Shown: in pieces, positions 10,256-22,830 of the stretch
Position numbering within the stretch: position 1 is the stretch's first letter
Layout: each line of letters opens with the position of its first letter
DNA from: Cyclaneusma minus
Lineage: Eukaryota > Ascomycota > Leotiomycetes > Marthamycetales > Marthamycetaceae
Direction: 5' to 3'
Length of the DNA stretch: 64,000 nt
Assembly: GCA_037179335.1 (NCBI GenBank)
Contig: JAKZHN010000001.1
Span: 1,116,001 to 1,180,000, forward strand
Translations under genes and position numbers: made by a program
Notes under the pieces: model-generated
Told to the model about the DNA's origin: nothing
The model's input: the letters and a program-made list of their open reading frames with translations, nothing else
The model's database searches: none

Positions 10256-12676
10256 TTAATTAGTATTTTTTATTGGAGAATATAAATTGGCTAAAATAAT
10301 TTAAAAAGGTAGAATAACCAGATTCTTGTCTAATTTTAAGGTATTAGAGGATTTAATGGTTTATGCTATTTTTTTTTTTATGGAATAATAATTCTATTTT
10401 TGTCCAGCTTTAAGGCATTAAAGGGTGGATTTTATTTTAAAAATAAGAAGATAGGGAAATTGCTAAATTTAAAAGAGAATATTTTTTGCAATTATTTTTC
10501 GATCCAGGAAAAAAAAAAATTATTTTAAAAAAAGAATTTTCTATATTCTATTATATATTTTAAATTTTTAGCAATATTTTTAATATTTTTAATATATTAA
10601 GAAATGCCAAAAATCCTAAAAATTAATTTTATTTTTATGCTAATAGCTAATTATTAAATACCAAATCCATAAGCAAAATTATTTAAAAATTTATTATTTT
10701 TAAATGGTTTATTTCTTATTTAAAAAATAACCTTTTTTCTGTTTTTCTCTATTATCTAATTAAATATTAAATTTAAAGCCAATATTCTAGCCTTTATCCT
10801 GCCCTTATTTTAGCCTTTTATTTTTTTTTAATTTATATTAGAAATCGATTTTCCTGGCGCCTTTTCTATTAGTCTCAATTTCTTGGTTAGTAAATCCTTT
10901 TTTAAAAAGCAAATTAAAAATTCAAAAATTAGCAAATATTTTTTTAAAAAAGCTGCCGCTAAGCTATTTAAAAATATTATTTCCAATGCCTCCAAAGTCA
11001 AAATCGTAGTCAAAAATCTTTTTCTTTTATTCGCAAATTTTTATTTTTTATTTGCAAATATTATAATTTTTAAAAATAAAGCCATTTATTATTAATTAGC
11101 TATTAAAGCTAATTTCTTTTATAAATATATAAATGGTTGCAATAATAGCGCTTTAAAAATTAGCTAATAAGGCTTTTAAATTAAAAAGGAAATTAACGCT
11201 TATATTTTATATTATATATAATTTATAAAATATTAGAAATATATTAATAAAGCTTTATTTAAAAAAATTGAAAATAATTTTAGCAATTAGGGCATTAATT
11301 TTTTTAGCAAGGCCAATTTTAATATCTTAAAATTTCTTAGGGATTTTCTATATAAAAAAAAAATTGGATTAGCAAATTTAAGGCCAATAAAAAGCTATTA
11401 AATTTGCGGAAATAATAATTTTTTTAATTTGGCTTAATTTTAAATTAGTATATATTAAATACTTGCCTGGCTTTAAATTTATTAAATATGCAATTCCCAA
11501 AATTGCTATATTAAGCCCAATTTCAAATATTATTATTATTAACGCCAAATTATTTATATTAAATATTTTTATTGATTTTTTTTTAATTGCCCAAGCCTAG
11601 CTAAAAATAATTGCCAGTTATTAATAGTATTGGTAAAAAAGCCATTTTATTTAATTTTAATTTATTATTTAATAAAAACAAATTAATAATAATAGTTAAT
11701 ATTATAAAAGCTTATAGCTTTAATAGTTTTAAATACAATGCTAAGCTTTATAATATTTTTAATATTAAAATTGCTATTTTTAAGGATATTTGCAAAAAAA
11801 TAGGCCTTTAAAAAACTTGTTATTATAATTTTTTTTTATTATATTAAAAGAAAAAGCTTTTAGCTTTTATTATATTAAGCTGGTTAATATTCTGGTTTTA
11901 TTTAATATTTTAATTACTAAATTATATAAATGGTTTTAAATTAATTTAAATTATTAAAAGCTTATTAATATATATAGGTTTTTTTTTAAATATTATTAAT
12001 AATTTAAACAATTTTAAAAAAACCAAGCTTTAATATTTGAAAATCTTAATTTCCAAGATTTTTTAAATTAATTAAGGCCTGCCTATTATATATTATAATA
12101 ATATTATTAAATATAATAGATTTTTTTATGCTTATATATTAATTCCTAAATATAAAATAGCCTATAATAAATAAGCTATAAATTTTAAAATTTTTTGCAT
12201 CAATTTTTAATTATTTATTAAGATTTGTATATAAATTAAAAAAGCGGCCTAATATATTATAATTTTTTAGCCAATAAATACTTTTGTATATAATCGCAAA
12301 TTTTATTGGCGCAATGGTCCTTTTTTTAAAAAAATTGGTCCTAATAATTCTTTTTTGGCTAAAATATTAATTCAAATAAAAAATATTTTAAATATGGCAT
12401 TTTTGGCTATTAAATTTAAATGCATATTGGTAAAAAATAAAAAAAAATATTGGCATATATAAAAAAATGCTATTAAATAAATTAGCAAATTATATAATAA
12501 AGCCGCCTATATTGCATTTTTGGCAGGCTATAAAAATAATTTAAAAAATAATAATAATAGCCCTAATATAAAGAAAATAATTGCTATATTAATTATCTTT
12601 AATTTTAATAATAATATATTAATTAATAAGCTATTTATTAAAAAAATGATTTTAAAATTAATTATATAATTATTTT
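10256..12676 (+). pseudogene. RIP-degraded 5' internal part of outer copia element
   Basis: Extremely AT-rich, with many TAA stops in every frame. By position this corresponds to gag and early pol, but no domain can be read. Short ORFs here are chance openings in AT-rich DNA. Confidence 0.6.
12672..12676. repeat. target-site duplication ATTTT, left copy
   Basis: ATTTT directly before the inner 5' LTR and again at 17224-17228 directly after the inner 3' LTR. AT-rich surroundings make a chance match possible, but both positions are exact. Confidence 0.6.
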
Positions 12677-12866
12677 TGTCTGACCAAGACGAGTGAGTAG
12701 CCAGGGCCGGTGGCATGAGCTGGAGCCTTAGGCACCAGCTTACGCCAAGAGCCAAGATTGACGATATTTTTATTGTTAGCGGAAAAAGCTTTTTTTTTAT
12801 GCTTTAATTTAATTATTATTTTTATTTTTATATTAGCTAGCTATATATAATTCTATTAAACCAATA
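12677..12866 (+). repeat. 5' LTR of inner copia element
   Basis: Starts TGTCTGACCAAGACGAG and ends TTAAACCAATA (terminal CA changed to TA, as RIP would do). The first half is unmutated; the second half is strongly C-to-T changed relative to 17030-17223. Confidence 0.85.
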
Positions 12867-15800
12867 CTAATTAATATTTTTTTAATAAAAATACAAATTA
12901 GCAAGGTTTTTAAAAAAATAGCGCTGCCTATTTTTATCGAATTTTTATTAATTGATTATTAAGGCTTTATTTATATTAAAAAACTAAATAACCATTTTTT
13001 TGTATTATTTATATTGGATAAAAAGCTATTTATATAGCTTAAAAATATCTATAAAAAATATATAAAGCATTAATTTATTTATTTCTACCTTTTAGCTATT
13101 GCATTTATTATGCATTTATTGCTATTAATTATTTATTAAATTGTAAAGGCTTATATTTTGCAATTTTTAAATTTAATAATTTAAATCCATTTTATTTGTT
13201 AAGCAAAAGCTATAATTATTTAAAAACCAGCCTTTTTTTTCCTTTTTGCTTTTATATTTTTATTATTATTACCATTATTTACTTGTTTTTTTTTTTACCA
13301 ATCTATTTAACCGTTAAAATTTACCATTAAATTAAAGGTTTTTTTTTCCCTTATTATAATAAAATTCTTTATTACTAAAAAAAAAATTGTTATTAGCGCT
13401 AAAAATATTAATAATAATGCCAATCTTCCTCCCTTTTATTTATAATATTCTTTAATTTTTTTAAATAATTTTTTTTATTAAATGCTGCTATTAATTATAA
13501 ATAGGTTAATAAGCGCATTTTTTAGAAATTTAATTTAAACAATTTTGCTATTTATATCCAAAAAATTATTTTTGCCTTTTTGCTTTATTTTTTATAAAGC
13601 TATAAAGCAATAAATTAAATAAATGGCGTTTTAAATAATTTAAAGCTTTTTAAAAAATTATATTTATCCTAAAAATAAATATTTTTAAAATTGGTAAATA
13701 CTATATTATTTTTGGTAAAAATAATATTGGTATTCTAAATATAGCTTAAATTTTAATATTATTTAATATTATAAATTTTTATATTATTAATATTAATTTT
13801 TTTTATATTAATAATATAAATCGCTTAAAAATTAAATTTAATAATTTTATAAATAAACTAATTTAAAATAATTTAAAAATTAAAATTATTTGCAAATAAA
13901 AATATTTATAGCTTTTTTTCCAGCAATAGCTACCTTTTTTTTAAGCTTTTTTATTTGCTTTTATATTTATTATTGCTAAGCTTTATTGCATTTATAATTT
14001 ATAAAGCTATTTTAGTAAATAAAAATTTAAAAAAAATTATAAACCACGCTAATATAAATTTTAATTATACCATTATTAAATAAATTATTAAATTTTGCTA
14101 TAATTGCCAAATATTTAAATTTTTTTTACCAGATTTAAATTAAAGCTTTTTAATAATTTTAATTTTAATTGTAAAATTATTATAAATATAATTAATATTA
14201 ATAGCTATAATATTTTATATATTATTAATTTTATAATTGATTATTAAGCTATAAAATTTCTGCTTTTTAAAAGCATTAAAAATATTTGAAAAATTTTAAA
14301 AATATATTAAATTAATATTTATATTAATTTATCAAATATTATTATTTATAATTAAGGCAAAAAATTTATTAGTAAAAAATTTAAGGCTAAAAAATAATTT
14401 TATAAAATTTAATATAAGGCTATTTCTATTAAATTATATTAATTTATTGGCAAAATTAAGCGCTATTATATTTTTTTAAAAAAAATTTATTATATTTTTA
14501 AAAAAAATATATTTAAAAGTTTTCGCCAATTATAGCTTTAAATAGCCTATAAAATATTTAATAATTTAGCTGGCTTAAATAATTTGGTGCCTATTTTTCT
14601 AATATTTAAAATTTATTTTTATTTAAATAATTTTTTTTTATTTTAAATATTATTAAGCGTGTTAAAATTATTTAATTGGCTATAAAAAAAATTTAAAAAA
14701 TTTGGGCTAAATAAATTATATAATATAGTTTTAATATTCGCAATATTTTAAATACTATTGTTATTAAATTTCTTTTTTTTGGTTTTTTTATTAAAATTTA
14801 TAAAAACAAAATAGCTTTTAAAATAATAAGGCTGGCTAGAAAAATTTATTTAAATTTCTAGGCATTAAAAACTATAATATTATTATAAAGTTTTTATATA
14901 GCCCAATAATTTTTTACAATATTATTATAAAATCTTATTTAATTAAAAATAATTTTTTAAATAATTTTTTAAATAATTTGCCAATTAAATCTTTAAATAA
15001 TTTACCAAATAAGCTTTTCGCCAATTTTTTAAATAAATTATTAAATAAATTATTAAATACGCCAATTTTAAAATAGCTAAAAATACCATTAAAACCGTTT
15101 TAACCAAATTTACCAAATATATTATTAAAAACAATTAAAAATAGCCCAATTTTTAATTTTTTAAATGCCTTTTAAATTATTTCTTTAAATACTTCTTTAA
15201 TTACCACTATTTTAATATTTTTAAAAAAACCGGTTAAATAACCAAAAAATTAGCCAAAAAATAGCAAAAATAAAAAAGCTTATTTTTTTTAAATATTTTA
15301 AGCTAAAGCTAAAAATCTTTCTATATTATTTTAAAAAAACCCTATTATTATAAAAATCTTTATATTAAAAAAATATATATAAAGCTAGTATTTAAGCTTT
15401 GTAAAAATGGTATTATTATTATTTCTAGCTTTTTATTTAAAGCTTTTATAAAAGCTAAATTTAATAGCCTTATAGTTGCAAATATTTTTAAAATTATTAA
15501 ATATAATTTTGCCATTTATAATAGCATGCAAATTTTTGGCTATTATATAATTTATAAAATTAAAAATAAAAATATTAAATTCCTATATAAAAAATCCAAA
15601 ATAATAGCTTAAGGCTATAATAATAATGGAAAAAAATTAATTTTTATTTAAGCTTTTATAATTTAAAAAATTAGCCAATATTTAATATTTGCTTTTATTT
15701 TTTTCTTTATTTGCTAGATATTTTAATATTATTAAAAAATATTATTTAGGCTTATATTTAAGCAAAAAATAAGCTTTACCATTAATTTTTTTTTAAATCC

Positions 15801-17029
15801 TTAAACATTTGATTTATTTATTTCCTAAAAATAATTTAATGCAAGCTATTAAACTATTTTATAATATAATTAAATTAGATTTTTATTAATTTAAAATTTA
15901 TTTTGGCCATTATATTAAAAAATTTAATATAATTATTTTTATATATAATAATTGCCTTTTAATTAATGTTAAGTTTAATATTAAATATTTTGCTATTATT
16001 AATATATAAATTAATAATACCCTTATTTTAGCCAATTAAAAATAAATTAATTTAAAAAAAAAGCTGGTATTAATTAATTTATTAAACCTTAATAAAAAGG
16101 CTTTATATATTAACTAAAAAGCCCTAATTGTATATATTGCCAATATTTGCCAATTCTAGATTGTTTGCAAAATTAATATAATTGCCTAGGTTTAAAATTT
16201 TATAAATAATAATTTTAAGGCCTTTAATAAAATTATTAAATGGTATAGAAATAATTTAATTAAAGGCTTAATTATGTTATTATTAATTTTTTTAAGCTAT
16301 TTATTTTTATTAATAAATTATTTACCAATAATAATTTTTTTTTCTAGCTTAATTATATTATAATATTGGCAAATAAAAATATAAATTTTGCTAATAGCTT
16401 TAAGCTATAAGAAAATCTTTTTTTATTAAAGCTTTATTAAAAGCAAGCAAATTACCCAAAATGCCCTGGCTAATAAGATTTTAGCTATGGTTTAAAATAT
16501 TAATATAGGGTATATTATTAATTAGATTTTAAAAATAATTATTTTTAAGCTTAATTTACTATTAATGGAAATTATAATAATTATTATTTTTTATTTTTTA
16601 TATAATTGTTTTATAAAATTTGGAACAATTATAAAAAAAACGGCTTATAATAAATATTTTTATTTTATATTAAAGCTATAAGCATAGAAAATTTCAAAAA
16701 ATTAAATAAATTTATAATAAAAATAACCTAGCTAACTTTATAATAAAAATGGTTTTTAATAAAGCATTAAAAAAATTTATTAATACCAATAAATTTACCA
16801 TTTGTATAAAAAAATAGGTAAAATAAAAAAAAAGTATTTTTATATAAAAAAAAAATTAATGGCCCTTTAAACTTTTATTTATTTATTATTTTATTTTATT
16901 ATATAGCGGTTTTTAATACCGCTTTTATAAAACCAATTATTTTTTATATATATAAATTAGAAAAATAAATTTAAAGCTATTTATAGGCCTAAAGCTATTT
17001 ATTTATTTATAAAAATAAAAAATTCCCAA
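12867..17029 (+). pseudogene. RIP-degraded internal region of inner copia element
   Basis: Nearly pure A/T with some GC islands (AAGCTTT, GGCC). Only the RNase H end of pol is readable. No primer-binding site can be recognised after mutation. Confidence 0.65.
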
Positions 17030-17223
17030 TATTTAACCAAAATAAATAAATAGCTAGGGCCGGTAGTATAAGCTGGAATTTTAGATACCAATTTACGCCA
17101 AAAACCAAAATTAATAATATTTTTATTATTAACGAAAAGAGCTCTTTTTTTCTTTATGCTTTAATCCAACCACCATTTCCACCCCTACGCTAGCTAGCCG
17201 TACGTAATCCCGTTAAACCAATA
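17030..17223 (+). repeat. 3' LTR of inner copia element
   Basis: Starts TATTTAACCAAAATAAA (G-to-A and C-to-T relative to the 5' LTR). The last about 70 bp are unmutated and C-rich (CAACCACCATTTCCACCCC). It is the mirror image of the damage in the 5' LTR. Confidence 0.85.
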
Positions 17224-18026
17224 ATTTTTAATAGTAAAATTATTAATAAATTCAAAATTGTTTATATTTTAAATAACTATATTATTATTTATATTTTTAG
17301 CTATTAAAATTTAAAAAATCCGGCTAAAATATTTATTTTTTAAAATCGCTTTTTTTTTAAATATTTTTAAATATTATATTAAATAGCGATATTGTTAATA
17401 TATTTATTAATGGCTTAGGCCAATTTCTAGCCTTTAAGCAAATAATGCTATAATTATTATTTAATAATTTTTATATTAAAAAATATAATATTAAATTTAA
17501 TAAAAAAATTGTAAAAATTATTAATATTGCCTTAATTCCTATATTTTTTAAATTAATTAATTTTTATATTATCCTAATTAATATTTTATTTTTAATATAT
17601 ATTAATAATATAAATTATTTAAAAATTAGATTTAATAATTTTTAAAATATTTTGGTATTTGGCATTATTTTTATTCCAATTATCCGCAAATAAAAATATT
17701 TATAAATATTATTTACCGATATTAAGCTTTTTTTTAAAATTTGCTTAATGCTATTTAATTAAAGCAAAGCTTTGTAAATTTTATTAATAATTTGGATATT
17801 CTAGTATTTTTAAATTAATTAAAGTTTTAAAACGCATTAATAAAAAATTTAAATACATTATATTATAAAAAATTATTAAATTTTATAATTTTTATTAATA
17901 TAAGGGTAAATTTAAAAAAAAATTAAAATTAAATTTTATTGGGATCATTATTTTAATGCTAAGATTATAATGGATATTATAAAGCTAGACGGATATTTGG
18001 TTATTTATATTATTAATATTGCTATT
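17224..18026 (+). pseudogene. RIP-degraded internal part of outer copia element, between insertions
   Basis: AT-rich outer-element DNA between the inner copia element and the tRNA-headed element. No domain can be read. Ends with the left 11-bp duplication ATATTGCTATT (18016-18026). Confidence 0.55.
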
Positions 18027-18124
18027 GCCTTCGTGGTTTAGTGGTAACTTTCGTTACTACTGTCCGGGCAGGCCTATGTAACGTCAAATTGTGCAGGTCG
18101 TGGGTTTAACTCCCGCAAAAGGCC
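18027..18124 (+). other. tRNA-like head with Pol III A and B boxes
   Basis: A box TGGTTTAGTGGTAAC (near 18034). A perfect 6-bp anticodon-like stem CGTTAC/GTAACG encloses a 20-nt loop with its own CTGTCC/GGGCAG pairing. A T-arm-like GTGGG-TTTAACT-CCCGC follows, and acceptor ends GCCTT/AAGGC pair. The B box GGTTTAACTCC differs from GGTTCRANTCC, possibly by a C-to-T change. The long extra segment before the T arm means this is tRNA-derived, not a functional tRNA gene. Confidence 0.65.
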
Positions 18125-19391
18125 CCCGATTTTCGCTCGCCGGCGAATTTCCGGGGTAATTACCAGGCGCTAGAAATGGTTAAATGGGATTCTGGAATTC
18201 TTAAACCATTAAAGCTATAGAATTCCTAGATTCTTAAGGTCAAATCCCTTATAGCATGGGGTCAAATCCCTCATGCCCTTAAATTCCCATAGTAAGAGTT
18301 CAATTTGCATGCTGGCCATGCAACAATAATAATACCGACGCCACTTCGGTTGGCCATTAAAGCGTCGCCGAAAACCAGCTCTTAGTGGCTCAAAACACCA
18401 TACCCCCCTTGAAAGGGTTTCTTCAATTATAAGCCAATTGGCTGTACTTTTAGGAAGCCCCGGGCTTCAAAAACGTAAATTCGAATCAGCCAATATAAAT
18501 GGCTTGCAGCAAATAATTTTCAATTTAATTGGTAAAGCCAATTCAATACAACAATATTACCACAGCAACCCCACCTTTCTATTAATTAAAAACGCCAATA
18601 CAGCAACCAAACGCTGCCACCATCCAATTTCAAAATAACTAACTGGGCGTTTTATACCTTCCATTGGCCTTATGCCAGCGGCTTTTCGGCGATTTTACGG
18701 CATTTTTTCAGCCTTAATATCCATTATACCCCATTACAATAACCAATTACCATCAATCCCACTATAACGCAAAAGCAATATCAGGCCGGAACCGATACGG
18801 CGCCGAAGGCATTTTGGAAATGGAATTAAAAAAACTTGGCATCGAAGCCTTTGGCAAGCACGGGCCTCCCTTCCCTTTCACGCAAAAGCAGGCATGGTAA
18901 AGAAAATAAAGCAAACGGATCAGGAGGGTAAGCCCTAATCCCAAGCTAGAAAAAAAAAAGCAAAAAAGGAAAAAAAAAAGAGGGGTAAAGGATTAGAATA
19001 GTAGTAAAGCATAGCGCTAAAATAAGGTAAAAGGGGGTAAATTTTATCCAGATTTGGAACCTTGGTAAAGCAGTTAAAAATACTATTACGATTTAATATT
19101 AAAAAACCCGCAAACCCGCCTACTAAAGGGGCTTAGGCCTCCCCAAAAGGCATATATTAAATTGGCTATGGATTTTCCCCATGCCTCGCCGAACCCTCGC
19201 TAAAATAGCTTTAGCCAGCTGGAGCACCTAGGATACCATATTTCCTAGGCAAGCTTAAGGGGGAATTAGCTTAAGTAAGCGGTTTCCCTTTTTTATAATA
19301 GCTAAAAACACAATATACTATAGACCCCAACCGTATATCATAATAGATTTAATAAATTGGACAATAAATTAAATTAAAAATATATATATAT
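18027..19391 (+). mobile_element. tRNA-headed SINE-like retroposon, about 1.37 kb
   Basis: Flanked by an 11-bp duplication ATATTGCTATT (18016-18026 and 19392-19402). It begins exactly with a tRNA-like head (GCCTTCGTGGTTTAGTGG) and ends in an A/T-rich (TA)n tail: the standard marks of a Pol III retroposon mobilised by a LINE. Its base composition is far less AT-rich than the surrounding RIP-degraded DNA, so it arrived after most of the damage. The body has many short hairpins (for example CGACGC/GCGTCG around 18338-18367 and GCATGGGG/CCCTCATGC around 18253-18278) and an internal A-rich run at about 18949-18982. It has no convincing ORF. At 1,365 bp it is much longer than ordinary SINEs (100-700 bp). 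Confidence 0.75.
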
Positions 19392-22300
19392 ATATTGCTA
19401 TTAGCTTTTAAGCTGCTATATTTTTTAAAAGCAAATTTTTTAAAAATATTTAGAAAGCTATTAAATAATGCTGAATTAATATTTATTAAGGCCTATTTAA
19501 TTGCATTATTTATAATGCTAGCCTAGAATTTGCTAGTATTAAATTTTGTAAAAAAATTGGATTTTTAAATATTAAAATTAAAAAAATACTAATTAAAGCC
19601 TATAATAATATTGGCAAATTTAAATATTATTATATTATATTGCAAAAATTTTATAAAATAATTTAAATTAATTATTCGCAGTTTTTTAAAAAAATTATTT
19701 TATAAATGGCTATAAAAATTATAAATAATATTATTGGTTTTAATAGAATTATTTTTATATTTTTGGTATTTGGCGTATATTTTAAATTTATAATAAAATT
19801 ATTTCCCTTTTTTTTTATAATCCATTAGGCCAAAGCTATAAATAAAGCCTAAAAAAAGCTTAAAAAATTATATATTAAACGTATAATAATTAACGCTTTT
19901 TTTATATAAAATGGCCCTAATATTTTTATTATTTTTTATTTTTTATTAAATTTTAAAATTTTGATTTATAAAAAAAAAATGGTTAAAAAAACCCTTATAT
20001 TATAATTTAAAAAAATAATTATAATTGTATTTTAAAAATGCCTAATAGCTTTAGAAAATTTAAATTTATTATTTTAAAGCCTTATTATAATAAAAATAAT
20101 TATAATAATATTTTCTGGGATAATAATACCAATATAGTAATTTTATTATTTGCAACCAATATAGCCGATTTTACTCCTATTATAATAATTTCTTTGCCCG
20201 CAATACCATTTAAAGCCCTAATAATTCCACCAGTAATTTCCTAATTAAAGCGCTATAATAGGTTTTTTAAAAACGCCAATAGCTAGCCTAAAATGGCTAT
20301 TTTTTTTAAAATGGCTACCGCAATTCCCGAAATAGCCATTAAGCGTAAGCCTGGCCATTTTTGTAAAAACCCCGAATCCAATATTTCTAAAATTAAAAAT
20401 CCTTTTAATTTTATTTTAGAAATATAAAATATTAAAATTAAGAAATTTATATAAAATTTTATAGCTTATAAAAATTTAATAAAAAATTTATTAAATATAG
20501 TTAAATTGCTGAAAATAGCTATAGCTAAATAGTTTTTGATTTAAAATAAAATTAAAAATTTATTATTTAAAGCTAAAATATAGCTAATTGCCAAAAAAAA
20601 GCGAATCTGGATTTAAGCTTAAAGCTTTGTTAAAAAAGCAAGATTAATATTTTTGGCAAATTATTTAAAGCTTTTAATAAAATGGAATTTAATTTTTTTA
20701 TTAATAACGGTGTTTTTAAAATCTATTTATATAATTTAAAAATTTATAATAAATTATGTATTTTTAATAGCCGTATAATAAAAGAAATTAAAAGCAAAAA
20801 AATAAATAAATTTTATAAAAAATTAAAATTTATTATTTAAGGCTATAGCAATTATAATAAAGCTTTTATTATTATTTAATTCTTGATTATTTAATAAGCT
20901 AGCTAGCAATTAATTATTATTTTTGCGCTATTATTCCAAATTTAAAAAATCGATTTATCCAATTAAAATATTAGCCAAGCTTATATTTAGGCTAATTTCC
21001 TTTTTAATTAAATAATTTATTGCAATTTGCCAATAAAATTAAAGGCTAAATATTTTTATAATATATTTTTTAAAATTTTAAAGCCATTATATAATATAGC
21101 GAAAGCAGATTTATATTGGTTTATAATTTATTATATTTATTATATTAATTATTTAAAAATAAAAATATTAATTTATAATTTTTATTTATTAATAATTAAT
21201 TTAATAAACCAATTTGCAATTATTGGTATATAAATAAATAATATTTTAATTTTAGCAAATTAAAAATAATCCGTATTTAAAAAAATAAAATTTTAAAAAA
21301 CTAAATTTAAAGCCAAGCCTAAATTTTTCCTAATAGCCATTTTTTTTAATTTTTAATAGATATATATTTATATTAAAAAAAAATATAATAATTTGTTAAA
21401 AGGGTTAAATTGCGAAATTAAAGCTTATTAATATTAATTTTCCAATTTTAAAAATAATTTATATAGTCTAATAGGCCTAAGGCGGCTATATAATTATAAT
21501 TTATTAGCTATAATAATCCTGTTTATTTTTTTAAATTGCTTAATATTAAAAATCAATAAAAAATTATATAAAAGCTTTAAATAAAAGCCTTTAATAGCAA
21601 ATTAATAATTCTAATAAAGGCTTAATTAATATTTTATTAAATTTAGCAATAGCTTAAAAATATATTTTTATAAATGGTTTTTTTGCTAATAATAATAATT
21701 TAAGCTTTTAAATTAGTTATATAATTATTTTAATTAATAAAAATCGATTTAATATTTCAAATATTTTTATTTTTAAAAATAATATTATTTATTAATTTTT
21801 TATTAAAAGCCGGAAAATTACCAAAAGCGTGCTGGCGAATAAAATTTTAGCTATAATTTAAAGGACTAATATAGATATAGCCATTTTTTTTATTTTACGC
21901 TTAATTATTAATAAGCTTAATATGTTTTTAAGTTTTATTATTGTTTATATTCTTTTTTTATATAAATGCCTAATTAAATTAAGGATTATAATAGAAAAGC
22001 GGCTTATAATTGATATTTTTTATTTTTGATAAAGCTATAAAAAATGGGAGCTTTATAAAGTTAAATAGATTAATGGTAAAAATAATCCTGCAAATGCTAT
22101 AATAAAGGTGGTTTGCAATGGAGTTTTAAATTAGCTAATTAATATTAATATTTTGATTATCCAATTTAAAAAATAGGTAGATTATTAGAAAAAGAAAAAA
22201 AAGCCAAGAATTAAGGGTATTTTTAAAAAAATGGTTTTATTTGCAAATTAATTATATTTTACGGCCTTGCGGCCCTATTGTATATTATTTGTGGCCCCAA

Positions 22301-22564
22301 AATTAGCTTTTTTTAAAAGCTAGCTAAAGAGCCACTTTCCCTGTTATTTTTTTTATTAAATAAATGAATATTATACGGCGTTTAAAAAGGCTTTAATATC
22401 TTCCCGTTTTTAATTATTAATTTATAGCTATTTTATTTTATAAATGGTGGCTGGTTTTAGCTACTATTTAAAGCTTAATGCTTTTTAATATATTTAGATT
22501 TATTTTCTTATTTTTATATATGTAAATTTTTACCCTTCGCCATTATAAAGTAAAGAGTAGTCAG
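19392..22564 (+). pseudogene. RIP-degraded 3' internal region of outer copia element (pol)
   Basis: Starts with the right 11-bp duplication. AT-rich with stops throughout. The copia RNase H remnant lies at about 21997-22152. Apparent ORFs of 60-70 codons here (20038-20244, 21027-21233) are Ile/Asn/Lys/Tyr-rich openings, not genes. Confidence 0.7.
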
Positions 22565-22757
22565 TATTGCGTTTTTTTTTACGAGTAATGGCTTAGAATA
22601 AGCGGTGCCTTAGGCACCACCGGTCTTGGCAATGGTGATGGCTACGTCCCTAGCCATCACCTTTGCTATGGCTCCTACTCTACACAATAATCAATCAATC
22701 TTACACCACCACTACCCATTACTGCGTACGCTACTGTGAACCCCAGCTATCCCAACA
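22565..22757 (+). repeat. 3' LTR of outer copia element
   Basis: 193 bp, same length as the 5' LTR. Its first about 40 bp are RIP-mutated (GACCTCTTCTAC became a T tract; GGTGGCTCAGGG became AATGGCTTAGAA). The rest is intact and C-rich, ending CCCAACA, then GTATG. Confidence 0.9.
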
Positions 22758-22830
22758 GTATGAGCTGCTTGCTGCTATTCAGTGGAACTCCCATGGTCCT
22801 GCCATTTGAACATTCCAGCACTATATTGAG

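Larger units (their letters stand above)
12677..17223 (+). mobile_element. Inner Ty1/copia LTR retrotransposon, RIP-degraded
   Basis: About 4.55 kb, the usual size for copia elements, inserted in the same orientation into the outer element. LTRs are at 12677-12866 (190 bp) and 17030-17223 (194 bp), flanked by ATTTT. Plus-strand translation at about 16638-16795 reads KRLIINIFILY, then SYKHRKFQKIK, then IYNKNNLANFIIKMVFNKALKKFINTN. This matches the copia RNase H C-terminus, degraded by stops. Its LTRs share the CCTTAGGCACCA motif with the outer LTRs, so the two are related lineages. No intact ORF remains. Confidence 0.85.
10063..22757 (+). mobile_element. Outer Ty1/copia LTR retrotransposon, RIP-degraded, carrying nested insertions
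   Basis: Bounded by two 193-bp LTRs (10063-10255 and 22565-22757) and the GTATG duplication. Nearly all internal sequence is A/T with in-frame stops, as expected from RIP. Plus-strand translation at about 21997-22152 still reads KRLIIDIFYF, then SYKKWELYKVK, then INGKNNPANAIIK. This is the C-terminal RNase H signature of fungal Ty1/copia polyproteins (KRLMIDI ... WI.GK.NPADAMTK) with stops where Arg, Gln or Trp codons were hit. Removing the inner element (12677-17223) and the SINE-like element (18027-19391) leaves about 6.8 kb, long for copia, so other fragments may remain. No ORF is intact. It sits between the prolidase promoter and the 3' end of the membrane-protein gene. Confidence 0.85.

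Noticed and set aside
12677..12866. Reading 12.68 kb and 17.03 kb as solo LTRs of the outer family
   Set aside because: They are more alike each other than the outer LTRs, differ in length, and have a complete copia pol end between them plus matching ATTTT flanks, so they are a pair.
18438..18944. ORFs inside the tRNA-headed element
   Set aside because: Only 60-66 codons, no family pattern, on opposite strands; more likely structured non-coding sequence.
10828..21233. Short ORFs of 60-75 codons in the AT-rich block
   Set aside because: Ile/Asn/Lys/Tyr/Phe-rich translations arising from A/T composition. The true phase shows copia pol with stops.
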